Shown here: piece by piece, positions 25,804-35,016 of the stretch
How the letters are laid out: every line of letters starts with the position of its first letter
Numbering within the stretch: the first letter of the stretch is position 1
From: Gammaproteobacteria bacterium
Lineage (GTDB): Bacteria; Pseudomonadota; Gammaproteobacteria; Steroidobacterales; Steroidobacteraceae
Assembly: GCA_016874295.1 (NCBI GenBank)
Contig: VGUH01000013.1
Span: 1-64,000, forward strand
Direction of reading: 5' to 3'
DNA length: 64,000 bases
Translations under genes and position numbers: made by a program
The notes under the pieces: generated by a model
Told to the model about the DNA's origin: nothing
Databases searched by the model: none
The model's input: the letters and a program-made list of their open reading frames with translations, nothing else

Positions 25804-26895
25804 CTACTGCTTCGGCGCGGCGATGAAGGCGAACGGCGCAGCCGCCTCTGCCGTGAACGTGCCCGGGTCGCCGCCCAGTGCCACGACGATGCTCTTGGCG
25901 ATCTGTGCCTGCGCAACGCACCGCCCGCTGCGATAGCTGTCGCGGCCGCCGCTCGTCACCGCCGGCCCCAGCGCGGCAACCCAGATCTCGTCCGAGCCCA
26001 CCACGCCGATGCCGTTGTACTGCGGCTGATATTCCGGATTCAGCGCGTGATAGCGCGGGCTGGAATGATCGTGCCAGGCTTCACGCGGCTCATGCCCGCG
26101 GCCGTGGTCGGTGGTGACGATCAGCGTGGTCTGCCCGCGATAGTACGGGTCGTCCTGCAGCTGCTGCCATAGCTGGCGCAGATACTCGTCACCGCGTTCC
26201 ATCGACGCGAGATAGGACTCGTAATTGCCAACATGTGCGTACTTGTCGGTGTCGTCGAACGAGATGTGAATTAGCCGCGGCTTGCGGCTCGCCAGCAGCT
26301 CGAGGCCGGCGCGCCCGGTGCGCGCATCGGTGCCTTCCTGGCCATTGAGGGCCGCGTTGACCGGCACGCCGCTGCGCCCGGCATTGACGATGTACGGGAA
26401 CAGGTTCCAGGTGCCGACCATCTCGACCTTGCCGGCAAATTCCGCGCGCTTGTTCGCCCATTCCAGCACGGTGACATCCGGATTCTGGATCGGATCGTTT
26501 TCCACGATCTCCGGGTTCGGCTTGCCGGCGAGCATCTCGGTATAGCCGGGGTACGAGAACCACATGTCATTCTGTACCTCGGCGCATTCCCCCACGTCGC
26601 GATTGCCGAGCAGCACGCCTTGCCTGGCGATCACGCCGTGCAGGAACGGCATCACCGAACTGCCGCTGCCGAAGGCACTGCTGACGTACTTGTGCAGATC
26701 CTCGTGCACGTCGGCCTTGACCAGCGCCGGATCGGCGCCGCGGAACACGTCCTGCCAGCGCACGCCATCGAATGTGATCAATACGACCTTGGGTTCGAAA
26801 CCGCTTGTTTCAGGCGGTGCGGTGTCGTCCGCGATGCCGGTGGCAATGCAGGCAATGGATAACGCCGCCGCTGCGGCGATGCGACCCAGGATCAT
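25804..26895 (-). CDS. Secreted alkaline phosphatase-superfamily phosphodiesterase
   Basis: 363 residues from the ATG at 26895, which gives a clean signal peptide (LGRIAAAAALSIACIATGIA). Metal ligands of the superfamily are visible: the first Asp in VVLITFDGVRWQD, the Thr nucleophile probably in SYPGYTEML, and Asp/His in HISFDDTDKYAHVG and TTDHGRGHEP. This pattern fits type I phosphodiesterase/nucleotide pyrophosphatases and related sulfatase-like enzymes. Upstream in-frame starts exist (ATG 26937, TTG 26979) but would place Cys-rich basic residues before the signal. It follows a lipoprotein gene with 73 bases between. Confidence 0.75.
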   Translation of the reverse strand: MILGRIAAAAALSIACIATGIADDTAPPETSGFEPKVVLITFDGVRWQDVFRGADPALVKADVHEDLHKYVSSAFGSGSSVMPFLHGVIARQGVLLGNRDVGECAEVQNDMWFSYPGYTEMLAGKPNPEIVENDPIQNPDVTVLEWANKRAEFAGKVEMVGTWNLFPYIVNAGRSGVPVNAALNGQEGTDARTGRAGLELLASRKPRLIHISFDDTDKYAHVGNYESYLASMERGDEYLRQLWQQLQDDPYYRGQTTLIVTTDHGRGHEPREAWHDHSSPRYHALNPEYQPQYNGIGVVGSDEIWVAALGPAVTSGGRDSYRSGRCVAQAQIAKSIVVALGGDPGTFTAEAAAPFAFIAAPKQ

Positions 26896-26968
26896 CCGTG
26901 AACCGCCGCAGCGCACATCCGCTCTGCATCGCGTCATGACCGCCCCACGCCCGGTGCTGGCGAAAATC

Positions 26969-27403
26969 TCAATCGGCAACCGGCACCATCACGTGGGCAT
27001 AGGGCGTGCCCTTCCACATGACGTACGGTCCGCCATTGTGCGGGTCCGTCGAGTTGCTGGCGCCGCCGTCGCCGGCCAGCATGTACGACACGCCCACCGC
27101 ACGCGCCGTGAACGGCTCGCGCTTCTCCCAGGCATGCGCCCATTCCATCCAGACCACGTCCATGCACATGGGCGCCTTGATGCCGGCCTCGGCCATGTGC
27201 GGCGGGGTGCGCATGCAGGTATAGGGTCCGCTGCCGGCCAGTCCTGGATAGGCGGCCGACAAGGCATCGGCGATCCTGGCCTCGCGCGCTGCCGCTGCCG
27301 CTTCCGCCGCCGCGGCGGCCTCATCTGCTTCCTTCTTGCCGCAGCCGGACGAGGTCGTGACAAGCGCAATGGCAATCGCGAGGATGAACGAGTTATGCGT
27401 CAT
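26969..27403 (-). CDS. Small lipoprotein of unknown function
   Basis: 144 residues. The signal peptide ends in a lipobox, TTSSGC, so it should be a lipoprotein. After KKEADE comes an Ala/Glu-rich helix (about residues 26-45), then a compact domain with Cys in TCMRTP and MCMDVV that may form a disulfide. The start at 27403 is supported by GGGAGGAG. The frame continues open upstream without sense. I do not recognise the domain. It precedes and is probably co-transcribed with the phosphodiesterase gene. Confidence 0.65.
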   Translation of the reverse strand: MTHNSFILAIAIALVTTSSGCGKKEADEAAAAAEAAAAAREARIADALSAAYPGLAGSGPYTCMRTPPHMAEAGIKAPMCMDVVWMEWAHAWEKREPFTARAVGVSYMLAGDGGASNSTDPHNGGPYVMWKGTPYAHVMVPVAD

Positions 27404-27535
27404 TTCGACTCCTCCCTGCTGCTGCGTCGCGCGCGTAATATACGTCGCCACGCCGGCGATTACGACATCGACTTCGGAAGCCGGATCCGTTCCGCGATCG
27501 ACATGAACGGTCGCGCGACAACGCGCCAAGGTTGA

Positions 27536-28987
27536 ATGATGACGAGAGAGCAAGGGCAGGACATGAGCGGAAATCCGGCGCAGCCACAGCTTCGCCACGC
27601 GTTGGGCACCCGCGATGTGACCCTGCTCATGGTCACGGCCTGCTGCTCGCCGCAGTGGGCCGCGCTCGCAGCGGCTGCGGGGCCCAGCTCACTCGCGGTG
27701 TGGGTGGTCGGTGGCCTGACGATGTTCGTGCCGATCGCCGTGTGCGTGGTATTCCTGTCTTCGCGCCATCCGGACGAGGGCGGGTTGTACGTGTGGAGCA
27801 AGCTGGCATTCGGTCCGGCGGCGGGATTCATGACCGGGTGGCTGTACTGGATCGGTGCCACTCCGTTCATCACCGGCCTGCTGTATTTCGCGGCCGGCAG
27901 CACGCTCTATCTCGCGGGCAGTCCGGACTCCGACATGGCGAGCTCGCCGGCCTGGTTCATCGGATTTTCGCTGGTGACGCTGGCGCTCGTGCTCTGGCTG
28001 AACATCCGCGGCCTCGGCGTCGGCAAGTGGTTGCACAACGCGGGCGCGGTCGCACGCTGGCTCGAGACGCTGCTGCTGGTCGTGCTCGGGATCGCGATTT
28101 TCACGCACTTCGGACCCAGTGTGCCGCTCACCGGCGAGACGATGACACCGGGATTCCGCCTGCAGGACTGGATCTTCTGGGGCACGATCGCCTTTGCGTG
28201 GACCGGCGCGGAGGCGGCGTCATTCATGGGCGGCGAAATCCGCGATGCGCAGCGCACCATACCGCGCGCGCTGGCGCTGGCCGCGCCGATGATCGCTGCC
28301 GTCTACCTGCTCAGCACCGCCAGCATCGTGGTGTCGGTCGATCCCGCGAGCATGAACGCGCTGTTCGGCGTGATGGAGGCGATCCGCATCAGCGCCGAGC
28401 GCCTGGGTCTCGCGTGGCTGATACCGGTGGGCGCCGTGCTGGTCATCGTCGATCGCATCGGCGGCGTCGGGCTCTGGATCGGCGCCGGGGCGCGCATACC
28501 CTTTGTCGCGGGACTCGACCGGTTCCTGCCGGCCGGTTTCGGGCGTGTGCACCCGCGCTACGGCTCACCGGTGTTCTCGCTGTGCACGCTGTGCGGCGTG
28601 ATCGCGCTGCTGGCCGTGATCGGGCAGGCCGGCACGACGGTGCGCGGTGCCTACAACGTGCTGGTCGACATGATGGTCATCGGCACCATGCTGCCGTTCC
28701 TCGCGCTGTTCGGCTCCGCGATACGGCTGTCGGGCGGTCCGCCCGTCGCAGGGGAGGCGCGCATACCCGGCGGTCGCGCGACGATCGTGACCATGGCGCT
28801 GGTCGGTCTCGCGACCACGGTCGCGGCGATTGGATTCGCGTTCCTGCCCAAGCCCGGCGAGACGCACCCGGTGCTGGCGATGACCAAGCTGGTGGTCGGG
28901 ACGGCGGCGCTGATCGGGATCGGGGCGCTGATCTACGTGGTCGGCAGCGCACGCGCGAGGCGAAGCCCGCCCGCGGCACCCGCATAA
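27536..28987 (+). CDS. APC-superfamily amino acid permease
   Basis: 483 residues with about 12 membrane helices. The first helix region (VTLLMVTACCSPQWAALA), HPDEGGLYVWSKLAFGP after TM2, and FAWTGAEAASFMGGEI around TM6 are typical of amino acid/polyamine/organocation transporters. The helix-1 sequence lacks the common G-S-G-I-F motif, so the substrate may not be a standard amino acid. ATG at 27536 and ATG at 27563 are both possible starts; each has a partial ribosome binding site. The gene is divergent from the lipoprotein gene. Confidence 0.82.
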   Translation: MMTREQGQDMSGNPAQPQLRHALGTRDVTLLMVTACCSPQWAALAAAAGPSSLAVWVVGGLTMFVPIAVCVVFLSSRHPDEGGLYVWSKLAFGPAAGFMTGWLYWIGATPFITGLLYFAAGSTLYLAGSPDSDMASSPAWFIGFSLVTLALVLWLNIRGLGVGKWLHNAGAVARWLETLLLVVLGIAIFTHFGPSVPLTGETMTPGFRLQDWIFWGTIAFAWTGAEAASFMGGEIRDAQRTIPRALALAAPMIAAVYLLSTASIVVSVDPASMNALFGVMEAIRISAERLGLAWLIPVGAVLVIVDRIGGVGLWIGAGARIPFVAGLDRFLPAGFGRVHPRYGSPVFSLCTLCGVIALLAVIGQAGTTVRGAYNVLVDMMVIGTMLPFLALFGSAIRLSGGPPVAGEARIPGGRATIVTMALVGLATTVAAIGFAFLPKPGETHPVLAMTKLVVGTAALIGIGALIYVVGSARARRSPPAAPA

Positions 28988-29012
28988 AAAAGCCGGCGCG
29001 TGCGGCGCGTCC
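28986..29012 (-). terminator. Probable Rho-independent terminator of the PQQ dehydrogenase-cytochrome c operon
   Basis: Read on the minus strand, GGACGCG, a short loop and CGCGCC form a GC-rich stem with one bulge, followed by GGC and TTTTTT. It lies 24 bases beyond the cytochrome c stop and overlaps the stop codon of the convergent permease gene. Confidence 0.5.
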
Positions 29013-29035
29013 GCCCGGTCAGAAGCGCGAATGGA

Positions 29036-29440
29036 TCAGGGTGTCGCCTGCCACGCGGCGGTCGGGACCTCGCGCGGCACCGGGCGGGTCGTCACGTAGG
29101 TGACCAGCATCCACACGGCATCGGCCGGGAGGATGGCGCCGTAGGCGGGCATGCCGTGCGGGCGACCATGGAAGATCGAGTGAAACACGGCGCCATCGTC
29201 GCCGCCAAAGCGCCAGCGGCCGTCCGCGAGGCTGGGCGCGGTAAATCCCAGCGCTCCACCACCGTGGCAGCCGTCGCAGTTCATGGACGCGAACAACTTC
29301 TCGCCTGCCACAGCCGCATTCGCGTCGCCGGTGTAGGGATTCGACAGGCTCGCGGCGCCGGATGGCACATCAGTCTCCCCGTGCACGAATCCCGCAGGTA
29401 CGAGCAGCGCGGCGATCAGCAGCCCTTTGCAGCACCTCAT
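29036..29440 (-). CDS. Periplasmic c-type cytochrome partner of the PQQ dehydrogenase
   Basis: 134 residues with a signal peptide (CCKGLLIAALLVPAGFVHG) and one heme-binding motif, CDGCH, near residue 52. A Met in the later segment HGMPAYG is the probable sixth ligand. The ATG at 29440 overlaps the TGA of the dehydrogenase gene in an ATGA arrangement, which argues for a 1:1 functional link: it should accept electrons from PQQH2 and pass them to the respiratory chain. It is shorter than MxaG/XoxG (about 170 residues). Confidence 0.82.
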   Translation of the reverse strand: MRCCKGLLIAALLVPAGFVHGETDVPSGAASLSNPYTGDANAAVAGEKLFASMNCDGCHGGGALGFTAPSLADGRWRFGGDDGAVFHSIFHGRPHGMPAYGAILPADAVWMLVTYVTTRPVPREVPTAAWQATP

Positions 29441-31209
29441 AGCGCGAACACCCACACCATTCCGCCCTGGCTCGTGTAGCGCGCGAGGTCGGGCGCGAAA
29501 TCGTTCGTCGGGCGCACGTCGGCCGGGTCCGCCGCGATGATGTCGCCCGCGATCAGCGCCCAGTCACCGCCTATCCCAGAGTAGACGGCGATGTACTGCT
29601 TGCCGTCCGGGCCGCGGTAGCTGATCGGCGCGCCCACGACGCCGGAGCCCACCTTGAACTTCCACAGCGGCTTGCCGTCGCGCGCGTCGACCGCCTTGAA
29701 CCAGCCGTCCAGCGTGCCGTAGAAGGCGACGTCGCCCGCGGTCGCGAGCCCGCCGCTCCACAAGGGGAATTTCTCCCGCACCTCCCAGACCTTGCGGCCG
29801 GTCGCCGCATCCCAGGCGATGAAGGCGCCCAGGTAGCCGCCTGCGCCCGGGTGATAGGGCACGGTCGCGCTGACGAACGGCGTGCCGGGGATGTAGGCGG
29901 CGTCCTCCGACTGCCAGTCCATGCAGAGATTGACCGTGGGCACGTAGAACAGCCGCGTCCGCGCAGAATAGGCTGCCGGCGAGGCCGGGGATTTTCCGCC
30001 TTCCAGGCTGGGGCAGATGTCTTTCACCGGGCCGCGCGACTTGCCGGTGAGCTTGGCTTCGTTCACCACTGGCCGGCCGGTCTTGCGGTCCAAGCCCTTC
30101 GCCCAGTTGAGATGCACGTAGGGCTCCGCGACCAGCACTTCGCCGGTGCGTCGATCCAGCGTGTACGCAAAACCGTTCTTGTCGAAGTGGACCAGCGCCT
30201 TGCGTTCGCGGCCGCCGATCTCCAGGTCCACCAGGATGTTCTCGGCGTTCGCGTCGTAGTCCCAGTTGTCGGCCGGCGTGAACTGGTACGCCCAGACCAG
30301 CGAGCCGTCGCCCGGACGTCGCGCGAGGATGCTCGAGGTCCACTTGTTGTCGCCGATGCGCTGGTCGGCGTTGTACGGCCCCGGGTTGCCGGTGCCGTAA
30401 TACACGAGGTCGAGCTCCGGGTCGTAGGAGAGCCAGCCCCATACCGGGGCGCCGCCGCGCTGCCAGGTGTCGCCCGCCCAGCTCGCCTGGCCGAGATTCT
30501 CGCCGCGGTCGTAGAAGGCCTTGAAGGTGCCGGGCCGCGCCAGGAGCGCGTCGTCTGGCCCGATGTTGCGCGCGCGCCAGGCGATGGCGCCCGTTGCGAG
30601 ATCGAGCCCGATGAACCAGCCGTAGATGCCGAACTCGCCGCCCGATGGCCCGACCAGTACGCGCTCGCCGACTACCAGCGGTGCCATGGTGATCGTCTCG
30701 CCGCGCGCGAGGTCTGCCACCGTGGTCTTCCAGAGCTCCTTGCCGGTGTTCGCATCGATGGCGACGGTGCGCCCGTCCAGCAGGTTGTACACGATGCGGC
30801 CCTGCGCAAATGCGGCCCCGCGGTTTACGGCGTCACAGCAGGCCACGCCGACCGCGGCGCGGTTGGCGTCCGGCCGGTACTTGAAACGCAGCGGGTAATC
30901 TTCTGTCTTGAGGTCGAAGGCATAAAGTACGTTGGGCCAGGGCGTGACCACGTACAGCGTGTCGTTCGCGACCAGGGGTTGGCCCTCGTGGCCGCCCAGC
31001 ACGCCGGTGGAAAAGGACCAGACAGGGCGCAACGCGCCGACGTTGTCGGCGTTGATCTGGTCGAGGGCGCTGTAGCGGGTGGCGGCCAGGTCCTTGCCGG
31101 GGAGGGTCCATTGCCCGTCGTCCGCGGCGCAGGCCGCGCCGGCGAGCAGCGCGAGGCCGAGCGCAGCTGCGCTGTGGAGAGACCGCGTGATCGCGTGTCT
31201 GGTGCTCAC
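29437..31209 (-). CDS. PQQ-dependent alcohol dehydrogenase with lanthanide-type active-site motif
   Basis: 590 residues from a GTG at 31209 (GGGGA upstream), which places the signal peptide SAAALGLALLAGAACA at the N-terminus. It has the beta-propeller W-motifs, the adjacent-cysteine PQQ clamp in VACCDAVNRG, and the catalytic Asp in NWDYDANAEN. The second Asp, two residues after the catalytic one (D-Y-D), is the feature that separates lanthanide-dependent XoxF/PedH enzymes from calcium enzymes with Ala or Ser there. No heme domain is fused; a separate cytochrome c gene follows. The substrate is probably an alcohol or aldehyde. No pqq biosynthesis genes are in the window. Confidence 0.85.
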   Translation of the reverse strand: MSTRHAITRSLHSAAALGLALLAGAACAADDGQWTLPGKDLAATRYSALDQINADNVGALRPVWSFSTGVLGGHEGQPLVANDTLYVVTPWPNVLYAFDLKTEDYPLRFKYRPDANRAAVGVACCDAVNRGAAFAQGRIVYNLLDGRTVAIDANTGKELWKTTVADLARGETITMAPLVVGERVLVGPSGGEFGIYGWFIGLDLATGAIAWRARNIGPDDALLARPGTFKAFYDRGENLGQASWAGDTWQRGGAPVWGWLSYDPELDLVYYGTGNPGPYNADQRIGDNKWTSSILARRPGDGSLVWAYQFTPADNWDYDANAENILVDLEIGGRERKALVHFDKNGFAYTLDRRTGEVLVAEPYVHLNWAKGLDRKTGRPVVNEAKLTGKSRGPVKDICPSLEGGKSPASPAAYSARTRLFYVPTVNLCMDWQSEDAAYIPGTPFVSATVPYHPGAGGYLGAFIAWDAATGRKVWEVREKFPLWSGGLATAGDVAFYGTLDGWFKAVDARDGKPLWKFKVGSGVVGAPISYRGPDGKQYIAVYSGIGGDWALIAGDIIAADPADVRPTNDFAPDLARYTSQGGMVWVFAL

Positions 31210-31376
31210 CGGAATCCCCGCTTCGAACTCGCGTGGGCCGAACATAGCACCGCAGCTGGCGAAGGCGCCATCGAGACCGTGATTCAGGACTCCCGCCAGG
31301 GCCGGGCTTGCGATCCGAGGCCTCTCGTCGGTAGGTTCCCGTGGCAGGCGTGACAATCAGGCAACATAGGTCGGAA

Positions 31377-32117
31377 ATGCCCGTTCAGCACCGCATTACC
31401 CGCGCGAGCGAAAGACAGCTGCGCGAAGACCTCGCCGCCGCATTTCGCCTGGCGGCGAAGTTCGGCTGGCATGAATCGGTCGGCAATCATTTCAGCGCCG
31501 CCGTGTCGGAAGACGGGCTGCATTTCCTCCTGAACCGCAAGTGGCAGCACTTCGCCTCGATCCGCCCCGACGACCTGCTGCTGCTCGATGCCGGGGATCC
31601 GGAGGTCATGAACGGCCCCGATGCGCCCGACGCGTCAGCCTGGACGATCCACGGCACGATCCACCGCCTTTGCCCGGCGGCGCGCGTGGTGCTGCATTGC
31701 CACCCGATCCATGCGACGGCACTCGCGATGCTCGCCGATCCGGAACTGAAGCCGCTCGACAACAATACGGCACGATTCTTCAAGCGCGTTGCCTATGACC
31801 GCTCGTTCGGCGGGATAGTCGACGCAGCGGAGGAGGGCGTGCGACTGGCGCGAGCGCTGGGCGACAACAGGACGATGCTGATGGGCAATCACGGCTTGCT
31901 GTGCACCGGGGAGACGGTCGCGCACGCCTTTGAGGACATGTATTTCTTCGAGCGCGCAGCGCAGACGCAGCTGCTCGCTTATGCAAGCAGCCAGCAGCTT
32001 GCGGTCCTCTGCGACGCGACGGCAGAAAAGACCGCTCGCGGCTGGGAACCCTATCGGGGCATGGCGGACGCTCACTTCGCCTATCTGAAATCGACGCTAG
32101 AACCGCTGGATGGCTGA
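31377..32117 (+). CDS. Class II aldolase/adducin domain protein
   Basis: 246 residues of the L-fuculose-1-phosphate aldolase/adducin fold. The zinc site is visible in VVLHCHPIHATALAM (His-x-His near residue 107), with a later His in MGNHGLLCTG. N-terminal GWHESVGNHFSAAV corresponds to the phosphate- or acid-binding loop. Family members are aldolases, epimerases or decarboxylases, so the reaction is open. The ATG at 31377 has AGG seven bases upstream; a GTG at 31341 is the alternative. It is convergent with the caiD-like operon. Confidence 0.78.
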   Translation: MPVQHRITRASERQLREDLAAAFRLAAKFGWHESVGNHFSAAVSEDGLHFLLNRKWQHFASIRPDDLLLLDAGDPEVMNGPDAPDASAWTIHGTIHRLCPAARVVLHCHPIHATALAMLADPELKPLDNNTARFFKRVAYDRSFGGIVDAAEEGVRLARALGDNRTMLMGNHGLLCTGETVAHAFEDMYFFERAAQTQLLAYASSQQLAVLCDATAEKTARGWEPYRGMADAHFAYLKSTLEPLDG

Positions 32118-32200
32118 GTGTCTGCCCGAAACGATGCGGTTGGCGCTGAAACGCCGGGGGCGGCAACATGCTGTCCGCCGTCGCTTCCGAACTGCGCTGA

Positions 32201-32983
32201 TCAGCGGCCGCGCCAGACCGGCTTGCGCTTCTCGGCAAAGGCGCGGGCGCCTTCCTTCTGGTCCTCGCTCTCGTACAGGGTGTCGACGGTCGGCAGGCTG
32301 CGCCGGGTCACAAGGTTGAAGGCTTGCTGGATCGGCAAGTGCGCCGTTTCGCGCACGATCTCCTTGATCGCGGCAAACACCAGCGGTGGCCCGTTCGCCA
32401 GCTGGTCCGCAAGTGCGCGCGCCTGGTCCAGCAGCCTGGCGGCGGGGACGATCTCCCTGACGATTCCCCAGCGCATCGCTTCGTGCGCGTCGATCGGCCG
32501 TCCCGTCAGCAACAGGTCCATCGCGACGTGGTAGGGGATGTGGCGCGGCAGCTTGATCGACGCGGCGTCGGCAACGGTCCCTGAGTTGATCTCCGGCAGC
32601 GCGAATGTCGCGTGCTCCGCGGCGACGATCAGGTCGCAGGAAAGCGCAATCTCGAATCCGCCGCCGTAGGCGAGGCCGTTGACCGCGCAGATGACCGGCT
32701 TGTTGAGGCCCGGCAATTCCTGCAGTCCGCCGAAACCGCCCACGCCATAGTCGGCGTCGGGCGGCTCGCCGGCGGCGGCGGCCTTGAGGTCCCAGCCCGG
32801 GCAGAAGAACCGCTCGCCGGCGGCGGTCAGGATGGCGACGCGTAGAACCGGGTCGTCACGGAATTCCGCGAACACGCGACCCATGATGCGGCTCGTCGCC
32901 GCGTCTATCGCGTTGACCTTCGGGCGATCGATCGTGACTTCAAGTATTGCGCCGCGGCGCTCGGTCCGTATGGGTTCGGTCAT
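32201..32983 (-). CDS. caiD: Carnitinyl-CoA dehydratase-like enoyl-CoA hydratase
   Basis: 260 residues very like E. coli CaiD as I recall it. Shared stretches are ILEVTIDRP, NAIDAATS, FRDDPVLRVAILT, GWDLKAAA, PDADYGVGGFGGL, and the end AFAEKRKPVW. The two acidic residues expected in the active site are kept (GGGFEIA and FALPEINSG). The reaction would be reversible hydration of crotonobetainyl-CoA to L-carnitinyl-CoA. It is the last gene of a three-gene operon, and its ATG overlaps the TGA of the acyl-CoA synthetase by four bases. With the carnitine dehydrogenase fusion 4 kb away this fits a gamma-butyrobetaine/carnitine route. A role on another enoyl-CoA cannot be excluded. Confidence 0.8.
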   Translation of the reverse strand: MTEPIRTERRGAILEVTIDRPKVNAIDAATSRIMGRVFAEFRDDPVLRVAILTAAGERFFCPGWDLKAAAAGEPPDADYGVGGFGGLQELPGLNKPVICAVNGLAYGGGFEIALSCDLIVAAEHATFALPEINSGTVADAASIKLPRHIPYHVAMDLLLTGRPIDAHEAMRWGIVREIVPAARLLDQARALADQLANGPPLVFAAIKEIVRETAHLPIQQAFNLVTRRSLPTVDTLYESEDQKEGARAFAEKRKPVWRGR

Positions 32984-35016
32984 GTGGGCCTCATCCTGAC
33001 CAGCGCATCGACGGCGATTGCGCGATCCGGCAATACTAGCAAGGGATTGACGTCGAGCTCCTCGAGACGATCGCGGTGGGCCGCGGCCAGCGCGATTACG
33101 GCCTCGACCGCCTGCACGACAGCCGCGCCATCAGCCCGGCGGCCGCGGAAGCCCTCGACCAGCCGCCAGACCCGGAGTCGCCGCAACGACCGCTCGATGT
33201 CCTGCCGCGTCGCGGGCAGCAGCAGCGTGACGGTGTCCGACAGCATCTCGGCGAGCACGCCCCCCGCGCCGATCACCAGCGCCATGCCAAATTGGGGATC
33301 GCGGGTGACACCCACGATCAATTCGGCGACGGCGCCCTCGGCCATGCGTTCCACCAGCACCCGATCACCGAGCGCGACCATCCGGCGGGTTGCCGCGGTC
33401 ACTTCTTCCGGCGACCTGAGCGACAGCGCGACGCCGCCCACGTCACTCTTGTGCGCAATCGCGGCACTGGAGATCTTGACGGCCACCGGGAAGCCCAGGC
33501 GTTCCGCGGCTTGCGGGGCCTCCTCGAGCGCGCACTCGACGGCATCGGGCACGGCAACGCCGAACGAGCGCAGCACCTGCTTGGCCTCGAATTCGCTCAT
33601 TGCCGCCGCCGCCGTGCCATCGCCCGCTCGATGCGGCGGCCAGGGCAGCGCCACCGGCGTGCGCCGGTCGTGGGCGCCGATCCCGGCAGCCGCGGAGAAG
33701 GCGCGCAGCGCGTCGTCGATTCCAATCAGCGGGGCGACTCCCGCCTGGCCGAGTTCACGGGCAAGGTCGGGCGGCATGCCTTCGGGCAGGCTCGCAACGA
33801 CAGCGGCGCGTGTCGCGGTCTCTCGTCGTGCCGCGACGAAGGCCCTTGCGGTCAGCAGCCAGCGGTCCGGTTCCATGGCCGGGTGCGACGGCGTATCTAG
33901 GATCAGCATCGCCGCATCAAACCCGCCGCCGAGCGCGGCGGCGAAAGTGCGAGTGAGCTTCTCGGACTGGCCCCAGATGAACGTGTGGTAGTCGAACGGA
34001 TTGTCCACGTTGACGAGGCCATTCAGCGTAGCGGCGACGCGCTCGGCGGCGGCTGGCGGGAACGGCGGAAACGACAGGCCGAGGTCGAGCGCCAGGTCGG
34101 CCGCGAGCGCCGCTTCGCCGCCCGAGCAGCTTAAGGAAAGCAGGCGGCCGCCGGGCATCGGTCCGCCAAAGTGGAGGAGTTTCAGCGTTTCGACGAGGCT
34201 GGTCAGCGTCGGGACGCGCGCAATGCCGTAGCGCTCGAACAGTGCATCGCAAAGCCGATCCTCTCCGGCCAGGGATGCCGTATGACTCAGCGCGATCCGC
34301 GCGCCCTGCGGCGAACGGCCGGTCTTGAGGGCCACCAGCGGCTTGCCGCGTTCCCGCGCGACGGCGGCTGCCCGGGCAAAGGCCGCAATGTCCCGCAGGC
34401 CCTCGATGTGCATGCCGATGGCGGTGACGCGGGGGTCCTCGGCGAGCGCCTCGACCGCCGCCGCCATGTCGACGTCGGCCTGGTTGCCGAGCGTCAGCAG
34501 CAGAGCGAGCGGCAGGCCCCGCTGCAGCATGGTCAGATTGCAGGCGATATTGCCCGACTGGGTGACGACTGCGACGCCCGAATCGAGCGGCGCCAGGCCG
34601 TGCTCATCGGGCCACAGCGCCACGCGGGCCGCGGCGTTGATGAAGCCGTAGCAGTTCGGGCCTAGCAAGGGCATGCCGGCAGCCGCCGTGAGCAGCGACT
34701 GCTGCAGCTCGCGTTCGCCGCTCTCCGCGAAGCCGGCTGCATAGACCACGGCGCCACCGCAGTCCAGGGCGCGCAACGCCTTCAGCACCTCCGGCGTGGC
34801 GGCGCGGGGCAGCGCGACGAAAGCCGCGTCCGGCGAGCCATCCACATGCCCGGCCGACGGAATGGTTGCAATGCCGCCCAGCCGCGGCCGCCGCGGATTG
34901 ACCGCCCAGATCCGACCCTCGAAGCCCAGCGCCCGGGTCCGTTCGATGGCGATCGCGCACTCGGCGCCGCCGATGAACGCGATCGAGCGCGGATTGAGGA
35001 AGCGTTGCAGCCCCAT
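32980..35016 (-). CDS. ADP-forming acyl-CoA synthetase (acetate-CoA ligase type)
   Basis: 678 residues joining the alpha and beta parts of nucleoside-diphosphate-forming acyl-CoA synthetases. Residues 1-120 are a CoA-binding Rossmann domain (FIGGAE, GPNCYGFIN). Next are two succinyl-CoA ligase-like domains (VVTQSGNIACNL, SHTASLAGEDRLCDALF with the phosphohistidine region). From about residue 460 comes an ATP-grasp domain (PVAVKISSAAIAHKSDVGGV). It could activate a carboxylate, for example gamma-butyrobetaine, in place of the AMP-forming CaiC. Its ATG follows the acyl-CoA dehydrogenase TGA with no spacing. Confidence 0.85.
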   Translation of the reverse strand: MGLQRFLNPRSIAFIGGAECAIAIERTRALGFEGRIWAVNPRRPRLGGIATIPSAGHVDGSPDAAFVALPRAATPEVLKALRALDCGGAVVYAAGFAESGERELQQSLLTAAAGMPLLGPNCYGFINAAARVALWPDEHGLAPLDSGVAVVTQSGNIACNLTMLQRGLPLALLLTLGNQADVDMAAAVEALAEDPRVTAIGMHIEGLRDIAAFARAAAVARERGKPLVALKTGRSPQGARIALSHTASLAGEDRLCDALFERYGIARVPTLTSLVETLKLLHFGGPMPGGRLLSLSCSGGEAALAADLALDLGLSFPPFPPAAAERVAATLNGLVNVDNPFDYHTFIWGQSEKLTRTFAAALGGGFDAAMLILDTPSHPAMEPDRWLLTARAFVAARRETATRAAVVASLPEGMPPDLARELGQAGVAPLIGIDDALRAFSAAAGIGAHDRRTPVALPWPPHRAGDGTAAAAMSEFEAKQVLRSFGVAVPDAVECALEEAPQAAERLGFPVAVKISSAAIAHKSDVGGVALSLRSPEEVTAATRRMVALGDRVLVERMAEGAVAELIVGVTRDPQFGMALVIGAGGVLAEMLSDTVTLLLPATRQDIERSLRRLRVWRLVEGFRGRRADGAAVVQAVEAVIALAAAHRDRLEELDVNPLLVLPDRAIAVDALVRMRPT

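Noticed and set aside
29851-31353. 500-codon plus-strand open frame
   Set aside because: It is wholly antisense to the PQQ dehydrogenase, which has clear motifs. Long antisense frames are expected at this GC content.
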